A stretch of DNA of 11,341 nt from Spirochaetales bacterium (lineage in GTDB: Bacteria > Spirochaetota > Spirochaetia > SPDA01). Location: NCBI GenBank assembly GCA_004525155.1, contig SPDA01000022.1, positions 1 through 11,341 of the forward strand, written 5' to 3'. This document shows, piece by piece, positions 5,863-11,341 of the stretch. Below the pieces are notes generated by a model. That model was not told the origin of the DNA. It did no database searches and was given only the letters and a program-made list of their open reading frames with translations. The translations under genes and the position numbers were made by a program. Position 1 is the first letter of the stretch. Each line of letters begins with the position of its first letter.

Positions 5863-6972
5863 TCAGTTAAGATATTTAAGCGGATCAACCGGCGCCTGGT
5901 TTTTATACACGCCGAAATGAAGGTGCGGACCCGTGCTCAGCCCCGTGGTGCCCATTTCCCCGAGTTTCGATTTCTGCGCGATTTTCTGCCCCACGGAAAC
6001 GAGAATTTTCGAAAGATGCGCGTAGAGCGTCTGGTAGCCCCCCTGGTGCTGCAGGATCACGTATTTCCCGAATCCTTTGGGGTTGTTCCCGACGGACACG
6101 ACCTTTCCGTCCATGGAAGCCACAATGGCAGTTCCTTCGTAATTGGCTAGGTCTATGCCGTAGTGCATGCGCTGTACGCCGGTAAAGGGATCGCTTCTCA
6201 TGCCGAAAGGAGAGGACAATTCGCCCCTGGCGGGGTACACGAACAATTCGCCGGTAACCCGTTTCAGTTCAAAGCTGGAAAGCTCGGCCCCGGGGAGGAA
6301 AAGTTCCTGACCCACCCGTATGACGGAGGTATCGAGGTTGTTGGCGTCCAGAATGGTATTGAGGACCACGTTGTTTTTTTTTGATATCAGACTTAACGAA
6401 TCACCGGCCTTTACCCGGTAAAGGATTCCATTGGCATTGGGGATTCTCAGGGTGGTGCCCACCCCTATTTTTCTCACGTCCTGGATGTTATTGAAACTGA
6501 TGAGGGTCCCCAGACTGACCTTGTTTACCTTCGCAATTTCCGAAAGCGTATCGCCTTTTTTTACCTTGTAGCTTACCGATTCAAACATTTTAAGGATGGA
6601 CGCGGCCGGTATTTCCACCTCCGGTCCCGATTCATCGGACGCTCCCGCCGGAGCTTCTCCGGTAAAGGCATAGAGAAGGGTGTCGATGGATTTTTCCCCC
6701 GGCAGTTCAAGTACAGGAGCCGGAGATCCGTTCCGTATGACCGGTATGCCGGATGTCATGAAAAGGATGCCGAGCAGGGCCAGGAGAGAGAGAGGAACGA
6801 TGAGAAAAAACCGCCTGCCCGGAGATAAAGGGCTTCGTTTCTTTTCCGTCGAAATTACCCGCTTGTAGGCCGGTATTTTCGTATTTTTTATCACTACCGG
6901 GAAAAAACCCGATTTTTGCGATCCCGGCGTGCCTCTTTTTACGATTTTTTGATCTTGCAGTGATGCCAACAT
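5863..6972 (-). CDS. membrane-anchored LysM and M23 peptidoglycan endopeptidase
   Basis: This 369-residue protein probably cuts or helps remodel peptidoglycan cross-links in the periplasm. A basic cytoplasmic tail of about 54 residues precedes one membrane span (about 55-74). Two LysM peptidoglycan-binding domains follow (about 134-178, YKVKKGDTLSEIAKVN, and 184-228, YRVKAGDSLSLISKKN). The C-terminal M23 (LytM/NlpD-like) domain has all zinc and catalytic residues: His270 and Asp274 in HYGID, His319 in YAHLS, and His350 and His352 in HLHFG. It should therefore be enzymatically active rather than a degenerate activator. It is divergent from the signal peptidase/PBP operon by 58 bp. The ATG at 6972 has no ribosome site and a TATAAT sits one base upstream of it, so the true start may differ, for example the GTG at codon 27. 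Domain order is certain; the N-terminus is not. Confidence 0.9.
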   Translation of the reverse strand: MLASLQDQKIVKRGTPGSQKSGFFPVVIKNTKIPAYKRVISTEKKRSPLSPGRRFFLIVPLSLLALLGILFMTSGIPVIRNGSPAPVLELPGEKSIDTLLYAFTGEAPAGASDESGPEVEIPAASILKMFESVSYKVKKGDTLSEIAKVNKVSLGTLISFNNIQDVRKIGVGTTLRIPNANGILYRVKAGDSLSLISKKNNVVLNTILDANNLDTSVIRVGQELFLPGAELSSFELKRVTGELFVYPARGELSSPFGMRSDPFTGVQRMHYGIDLANYEGTAIVASMDGKVVSVGNNPKGFGKYVILQHQGGYQTLYAHLSKILVSVGQKIAQKSKLGEMGTTGLSTGPHLHFGVYKNQAPVDPLKYLN

Positions 6973-6973
6973 A

Positions 6974-6983
6974 ATTATACTAT
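6974..6983. promoter_or_regulatory. overlapping divergent -10 boxes between the M23 and signal peptidase genes
   Basis: The 58-bp gap holds a minus-strand TATAAT (6979-6974, perfect) and an overlapping plus-strand TATACT (6976-6981, five of six matches). Plausible -35 boxes are weak in both directions: TTGGAT with a 15-bp spacer on the minus strand, and TTGCAG with a 15-bp spacer to TATACT, or 17 bp to TACTAT, on the plus strand. Only one direction could be engaged by polymerase at a time. The plus-strand start would lie near 6988, giving a leader of about 43 bases for the signal peptidase gene. Confidence 0.45.
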
Positions 6984-7030
6984 CATATCGACATATCCAA
7001 GACCCTAAATTACTGGAAGTTGAAAAAGAA

Positions 7031-7468
7031 ATGAATAAATCCGGCCCGGAAACAGGTAAACAACATGGAAAAAAGGCACGTTTCTGGACCAGAATCGCCG
7101 CGGCCCTTGCCGCAGCCCTGGTCTGTTTTTATTGCATAACCTCCGTGGCGGTGGATATCGTCAATGTAAGGGGAACATCCATGGAACCGGCCATAGCTGA
7201 CGGCTCGCTTTTATTGGTCAACAAACTGGCCTATGGATTGCGCCTCCCCTGGTCCGAAAAGTATACGGTATCCTGGAAAAAACCGAAAAAGGGCGATATT
7301 GTACTGTTCCGTCACAGCGGCAGCGTTGTTGTTAAACGATGTATCGAGTTTTATTCCACCCTGGTCATGGTGGCCGGCGACAACGGCAGTATTTCCATGG
7401 ACTCGGCATTCTACGGGGCCGTTTCAATCGACAGCATCCTGGGGAGGGTGATCAAGGCTCATGGCTAG
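7031..7468 (+). CDS. lepB: signal peptidase I (S26), short form
   Basis: This membrane enzyme removes signal peptides from exported proteins. At 145 residues it is short, with a basic N-terminus, one membrane span (about 21-41) and a minimal catalytic domain. The Ser/Lys dyad is visible: Ser50 in RGTSMEPAI and Lys102 in GSVVVKRCIE. The later conserved box GDNGS...MDSAFYGAV (116-131) is present. The region between the boxes is compact, as in the small Gram-positive-like enzymes, and the large insert of the E. coli protein is missing. The ribosome site is weak (GGAAG about 11 bases upstream). The stop overlaps the PBP start by 8 bases, so the two are probably translated from one message. Because it is so short, another signal peptidase may exist elsewhere in the genome, but this one has all the catalytic residues. 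Confidence 0.9.
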   Translation: MNKSGPETGKQHGKKARFWTRIAAALAAALVCFYCITSVAVDIVNVRGTSMEPAIADGSLLLVNKLAYGLRLPWSEKYTVSWKKPKKGDIVLFRHSGSVVVKRCIEFYSTLVMVAGDNGSISMDSAFYGAVSIDSILGRVIKAHG

Positions 7469-9350
7469 TGAAAATCCGGAGAAAAAGAAAACCTTCAACC
7501 GGTTCATCATTTTTCTCCTTGCCACCGGGATTTTTGTCATCATCATACTGGCACAGTATATTTCCCTCATGCTGGTGCGTCACGAGAAAAAAACGGTTCC
7601 CCAGTTATCCAATCCCCTTGTCGAACGCGGCCCTATCCTGGACAGAAACGGCAGAATCTTCGCCATTCAGACCAAACTTGATTCAGTGACCGCCTGGATT
7701 CCCAATATCGAGGCACCTGAAGAATCAGCCTCGATTCTCGCGAGCATTCTGTCCCTCGATCCTGAAGAGCTTGTCCGGAAGTTCTCCGAACGCACCGGTT
7801 TCATGTACATAAAACGGAAAATCTCCCTGAGTGAAAGTAAAAAGATAACCGAAGCGAAGGAGCTCGGGAAACTCAAAGGGATTTCCCTGGAGCCGGAATA
7901 CGGCCGCAATTACCCGGAAAAGGAACTCGCCTCCCAGCTTATCGGGTATGTCGGCACCGACAATACGGGCCTTGCCGGCATCGAGTATTCCCTGAATTCG
8001 GAACTCTCCCCCAAAAAGGCCAATGAAGACTCGGAAATCGTATACGGCAACCAGGTATTCCTCACGATAGACATGAACATCCAGTACATGACGGAAAAAA
8101 TCGCCGCAAGGCTGATGGAGGAGCAGGACCCGGATTCGGTAATGATTCTCGTCCTGGACGCGAAAAATGGCGATTTCCTAGCGTCCGCCAGCCTCCCCTC
8201 CTTTGATCCCAATTTCTTTAACAGATATCCGGAATCCGTCAGGAAAAACAGGCCGGCAGTATACGCCTACGAACCCGGGTCGGTTTTCAAGGTTTTTTCC
8301 CTCGCCTCTTTTCTGGAGCTGAAAGGCATCCGCGAAAACGATTTTTTTTACTGCGACGGCTACTACCAGCTTGATTACCCCGGTGGAAAACAGGAAAGGA
8401 TTACATGTCTCGGCAGGCACGGCAACGTAAACGTCCAGCGGATAATCCAGGTTTCCTGCAATGCCGGCGCCGCGTACGCCTCGGAAACGGTGGACGGACA
8501 GTCTTTTTACCAGATGCTGCGGCTCTTCGGTTTCGGCGAACCTGTCGGCCTCCCCTCCCCGGGGGAATCTTTCGGTCTGATCCAGGCGCCCGAGGAGTGG
8601 TCCCTCCGTTCAAAACCCACCATCGCCTTCGGGCAGGAGCTGTCCGTTTCCGCCGTGCAGATGGCTTCGGGGGCCACGGTTTTCGCCAACGCCGGAACCC
8701 TTTTAAAAACGCACCTTGTTAAAAAAATCGTGAGCCCGGAAGGCAAAATTCTGAGCGAAATAGCCAGGGAACCCCTGCGCCAGGTTTTAAGCCCGGAGAG
8801 CGTCCTGGCCCTGCTTCTGGACATGGAAACAGCCACGGCGGAGGAAGGAACCGCCACTAGGGCTGTCGTACAGGGAATAAGAATTTCAGCGAAAACAGGG
8901 ACTGCCCAGATGCTGGACCGCGCTACAGGCACCTATTCGGAAAGTTCCTTCATTGCCTCCTGCCTGGCTGTTTTTCCCACGGACAATCCCCAGGTTATCC
9001 TGTACGTCGTCATAGACAATCCGAAAATGGGAGAAACGTACGGCGGCCGTATCGCCGCTCCCGTCATTCACGATCTGGCGGAGGAACTGATTCCCTATCT
9101 TAACATCCCGAGAGAAGGGGAGACCCTCGCCGAGCATGAAGGCAAACTTACCGTCCGGAAATCAGCACCCCTGGTTCTGGGAGATACCATGCCGGATCTC
9201 CTGGGCCTGTCGAAACGCCAGATTCTCTCCCTCTTTTACCAGAAACAGATCCAGATAACCATCGAAGGGAGCGGTTGGGTCGTACGCCAGACGCCGGAAC
9301 CGGGCACCCCGGTAACAGACGGTATGAGCATACGCCTGGAACTCCAATGA
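7461..9350 (+). CDS. class B penicillin-binding protein (FtsI/PBP2-type transpeptidase) with C-terminal PASTA domain
   Basis: This 629-residue periplasmic transpeptidase cross-links peptidoglycan, most likely in septal synthesis. It has a short cytoplasmic tail, a membrane span (about 15-37), a dimerisation/pedestal region opening with RGPILDRNGRIFA (56-68), a transpeptidase domain (about 195-545) and a PASTA domain (about 571-629, MPDLLGLSKRQILSLFY). Catalytic motifs are Ser274/Lys277 in EPGSVFK, Ser332-Cys-Asn334 (SxN), and KTGT (478-481). The overall order and the PASTA tail fit FtsI or SpoVD-type proteins; I do not choose between them. The ATG at 7461 lies 8 bases inside the end of the signal peptidase gene, and AAGG is close upstream. 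Its stop overlaps the next start as ATGA. It should be a beta-lactam target. Confidence 0.93.
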   Translation: MASENPEKKKTFNRFIIFLLATGIFVIIILAQYISLMLVRHEKKTVPQLSNPLVERGPILDRNGRIFAIQTKLDSVTAWIPNIEAPEESASILASILSLDPEELVRKFSERTGFMYIKRKISLSESKKITEAKELGKLKGISLEPEYGRNYPEKELASQLIGYVGTDNTGLAGIEYSLNSELSPKKANEDSEIVYGNQVFLTIDMNIQYMTEKIAARLMEEQDPDSVMILVLDAKNGDFLASASLPSFDPNFFNRYPESVRKNRPAVYAYEPGSVFKVFSLASFLELKGIRENDFFYCDGYYQLDYPGGKQERITCLGRHGNVNVQRIIQVSCNAGAAYASETVDGQSFYQMLRLFGFGEPVGLPSPGESFGLIQAPEEWSLRSKPTIAFGQELSVSAVQMASGATVFANAGTLLKTHLVKKIVSPEGKILSEIAREPLRQVLSPESVLALLLDMETATAEEGTATRAVVQGIRISAKTGTAQMLDRATGTYSESSFIASCLAVFPTDNPQVILYVVIDNPKMGETYGGRIAAPVIHDLAEELIPYLNIPREGETLAEHEGKLTVRKSAPLVLGDTMPDLLGLSKRQILSLFYQKQIQITIEGSGWVVRQTPEPGTPVTDGMSIRLELQ

Positions 9351-11176
9351 GCTTTTTCGAGGAGAATACCGGCTGTTTGAAGCAGCGTTTTCCCGGTTTT
9401 GAGAATGAGGTCCTTTCCAGGTTCAAGGCGGATTCCGCGCTTACCCTGGTCGAAACAGACTCCGGGTTTCCAAGCGCCGTTTACCGTGGCAGACTTCTGC
9501 ATTCAAGGCAGGCTCCCTTAAGGGAGGCGGAAAGAATCGCGGAAAGGGAGGATCTTGCCAGGGCGTCCTGCGTCATCATAACGGGCTTCGGCCTTGGATA
9601 CCTGGCCGAGGCCTGTCTCACCCTGAATCCCGGCATCTCGGTCGTGATAATGGAGCCGGACATTCCGCTTTTTCTTGCTTCCCTTTCGTCAAGACCATTA
9701 AGCCGCATTTTCACTTCGCAGAGAATATCACTTCTTCTCAATGCGGACCCAGAGGTACTTTTTTCCCTGCTTTCGGCTGTTCCGCCGGGTCCCATCAAGC
9801 TTGTCAAATTCCGGCCGCTTTACGAAAACCATAAAGCCTATTACGACCATGTTGAAACGGTCATCGCATCTTTTATAAACCGCAGGGAGATTAACGAAAA
9901 CACGCTGAAACGTTTCGGCCATGTCTGGGTCAGGAACATGTTCAGAAATCTTTCAGGACTGATGAAGGCAAGACCGGTCATGGAACTCTACGGGCTTTTT
10001 TCGGGCACACCCGCCCTCGTACTGGCGGCGGGTCCGAGCCTCGATCTTCTTATGCCCCATTTGAAAAATCTCCGTGATAAATTCCTCATTATCGCGGTTG
10101 ATACAAGTCTCAACGCCTGTGTCCTTTCGGGGGTTGAGCCGGACTTTCTCATCGTTGTCGATCCCCAGTACTGGAACACGCGGCATCTGGATAAAATGGC
10201 TCTCGGAAGCTGCGCGGTCGTTTCCGAACTATCTACCCATCCCGCAGTTTTCCGGAAGGCCATGGGGCAGCTTTATTTCTGCAGCTCAATATTTCCCTTG
10301 AGCAGGTATTTCGAGGAGGTTCTGGGAGACTGGGGTAGGCTGGGCGCCGGAGGCTCCGTTTCGACTACGGCCTGGGATTTTGCCAGGCTCCTCGGATGCA
10401 GGCCCATTCTGTTCGCCGGGCTTGATCTCGGGTTTCCGGACAAGGCCACCCATTACCGGGGCAGTTTTTTCGAGGAAAGGAGCCAATCGCTTGCCGGGCG
10501 GATGATGCCCCCCGAGACCCTGTCGTTTTCCTACATCACGGAGGCAGGGCCGTTCGCCGATGTCAACAACCTCGGCGGCAGAACACTTACGGACAGGCGG
10601 CTTTCGCTTTACCGGTGGTGGTTCGAAAATCAGCTTACGCTTTATCCCGGCACGGACACCGGAACCCTTTCCGCCAAGGGGCTGGCAATAAAAAACATGC
10701 CGCTCGTTGACCTTGAAAATCTGTATGAAAGGCCCGATATCCGCAAAGAACTCGATCCGGTCCTGCGGAATCTCGGGAAGGAGCCTGCGGAAAATGCGCC
10801 TACAAAAGGGTCCCATCTAGTTCCCGTCATGGAAAGGCTCGCGGAAGAAATGACCGCCCTCAAACACTATGCCGAAAAGGCCCTGGCCCTCACAGGAACC
10901 CTTGCCACCGCCCGGTCTGGAATAAACGACGCCGGCGCCGTACTCGGCGAACTGAACAGAATCGACGGGCATATCCTCGCATCCGTGAGCAGAGACATCG
11001 CGGGCTTCCTCGTACAGGAGAGCGCCCGCGGCATTCTGTCCCGGGCCTCGGCGGAGACTACCATGGAAAAGCTCACGGAAGAAACCGGCGCTATGTACCG
11101 GGAAATCATGGAATCAGCGGATTTCCACCTTTCCCTGCTGCGGACCTCGCTCACCCAAATAACAAGAATTGACTAA
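9347..11176 (+). CDS. DUF115 / Maf-like protein (motility accessory factor type, putative glycosyltransferase)
   Basis: This 609-residue soluble protein has no signal peptide or membrane span. It has an N-terminal Rossmann-like region with ITGFGLGYLAE (78-88) and VVIMEPD (99-105). A DUF115 (MAF_flag10) domain follows at about 200-365: ALVLAAGPSLDLL (223-235), DTSLNACVLSGVEPDFLIVV (252-271), and RPILFAGLDLGF (352-363). A helical C-terminal region (about 490-605) ends the protein. Members in Campylobacter, Aeromonas and others transfer nonulosonic acids to flagellin, while archaeal DUF115 relatives include MptE-type pterin kinases. In a motile, spirochaete-like organism flagellin glycosylation is a reasonable guess, but the acceptor is unknown. 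The start was taken at 9347 because it overlaps the PBP stop as ATGA; the frame is open upstream only inside the PBP gene. It is the last gene of the operon and is followed by a terminator. Confidence 0.87.
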   Translation: MSFFEENTGCLKQRFPGFENEVLSRFKADSALTLVETDSGFPSAVYRGRLLHSRQAPLREAERIAEREDLARASCVIITGFGLGYLAEACLTLNPGISVVIMEPDIPLFLASLSSRPLSRIFTSQRISLLLNADPEVLFSLLSAVPPGPIKLVKFRPLYENHKAYYDHVETVIASFINRREINENTLKRFGHVWVRNMFRNLSGLMKARPVMELYGLFSGTPALVLAAGPSLDLLMPHLKNLRDKFLIIAVDTSLNACVLSGVEPDFLIVVDPQYWNTRHLDKMALGSCAVVSELSTHPAVFRKAMGQLYFCSSIFPLSRYFEEVLGDWGRLGAGGSVSTTAWDFARLLGCRPILFAGLDLGFPDKATHYRGSFFEERSQSLAGRMMPPETLSFSYITEAGPFADVNNLGGRTLTDRRLSLYRWWFENQLTLYPGTDTGTLSAKGLAIKNMPLVDLENLYERPDIRKELDPVLRNLGKEPAENAPTKGSHLVPVMERLAEEMTALKHYAEKALALTGTLATARSGINDAGAVLGELNRIDGHILASVSRDIAGFLVQESARGILSRASAETTMEKLTEETGAMYREIMESADFHLSLLRTSLTQITRID

Positions 11177-11201
11177 AGGTTTATTAAAAACTGTACGATG
11201 A

Positions 11202-11226
11202 TAAAAACAGGCGGGAGAAATCCCGC
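11202..11226 (-). terminator. possible minus-strand intrinsic terminator
   Basis: GCGGGA (11211-11216) and TCCCGC (11221-11226) form a six-pair GC stem with a four-base loop. On the minus strand it is followed by CTG and then five T residues. It would suit a gene entering from the right edge on that strand. On the plus strand the hairpin lacks a T run. Confidence 0.45.
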
Positions 11227-11257
11227 TTAGGGCGGAGGCTTTCCGGCCCGATGGATG

Positions 11258-11296
11258 AACGGTATGCTTTGAACGTCCAGGCATACCGTTTTTTTT
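11258..11296 (+). terminator. intrinsic terminator of the signal peptidase/PBP/DUF115 operon
   Basis: AACGGTATGC (11258-11267) pairs perfectly over 10 bp with GCATACCGTT (11281-11290). The stem closes a 13-base loop and runs into a tract of eight T residues. It lies about 80 bases after the DUF115 stop codon. Confidence 0.9.
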
Positions 11297-11341
11297 ATTT
11301 CTGAATGCTTCCCGGATCAAAATACACGATTTTCGTACCGG
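11295..11341 (-). CDS. possible C-terminal end of a convergent gene (partial)
   Basis: Reading in from the right edge on the minus strand, one frame gives GTKIVYFDPGSIQK and then TAA (11297-11295). The residue mix looks protein-like, a stop falls right at the T tract of the opposing terminator, and a minus-strand terminator candidate follows about 70 bases further on. Only about 14 codons are visible, too few to name a family or exclude chance. Confidence 0.3.
   Translation of the reverse strand, partial: GTKIVYFDPGSIQK

Noticed and set aside
9275..9346. Upstream extension of the DUF115 gene into the PBP gene
   Set aside because: The extra codons overlap the PBP PASTA domain in another frame. 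The ATGA overlap at 9347 is the usual coupled start, and the protein matches the family from there.
11195..11297. Riboswitch or known structured RNA after DUF115
   Set aside because: I compared it from memory with c-di-GMP, fluoride, ZTP, TPP, glycine and SRP RNA motifs and found none of their conserved core sequences. Opposed terminators explain the hairpins.

Overview
Eleven protein genes or gene ends can be supported, and they tile almost the whole window. There is no rRNA, tRNA, CRISPR array, insertion sequence or phage gene. The content is bacterial and mostly envelope or housekeeping. I lean towards a spirochaete (Spirochaetota, Treponema-like). The reasons are the YtrA-type ABC operon, a LysM/M23 endopeptidase, a very short signal peptidase I followed by a PASTA penicillin-binding protein, and a DUF115/Maf-type protein linked in other bacteria to flagellin glycosylation. 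This is inference from gene types; no single marker proves it.

Layout. Positions 2-400 (+) hold the 3' end of a P1/DmpA-family self-processing peptidase. It converges on 410-1393 (-), a dihydroorotate-dehydrogenase-like flavoprotein. Positions 1450-4187 (-) form a tight four-gene operon, transcribed right to left: ABC ATPase, ABC membrane subunit, YtrA-type GntR repressor, and a membrane-anchored DUF2807 protein. It starts from a strong-looking promoter (TTGACA, 17-bp spacer, TACATT) preceded by an A/T-rich stretch. A perfect 9-bp inverted repeat lies over the expected transcription start and resembles known YtrA operators, so the operon is probably repressed by its own third gene. A strong intrinsic terminator closes it, and that terminator abuts the start codon of the flavoprotein gene.

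Positions 4368-5759 (+) encode class II fumarase (FumC), divergent from the ABC operon. Positions 5863-6972 (-) encode a membrane-anchored protein with two LysM domains and an M23 endopeptidase domain. A likely 53-residue membrane peptide (5698-5859, -) follows it and runs antisense into the fumC 3' end. From a short divergent region, 7031-11176 (+) carries a compact operon of signal peptidase I, a class B penicillin-binding protein with a C-terminal PASTA domain, and the DUF115/Maf-like protein, with stop and start codons overlapping. It ends in a textbook terminator near 11258-11296. A few codons of a possible convergent gene may reach the right edge.

How they fit: the right half looks like an envelope-building cluster (peptidoglycan hydrolase, secretion processing, septal cross-linking and a putative surface or flagellar glycosyltransferase). 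The left half pairs a self-regulated ABC exporter, perhaps responsive to envelope stress, with metabolic genes. I see no clear sign of a wholly new system. The most distinctive points are the operator and promoter architecture at 4199-4290, the terminator and start-codon overlap at 1391-1437, and the small membrane ORF at 5698-5859.
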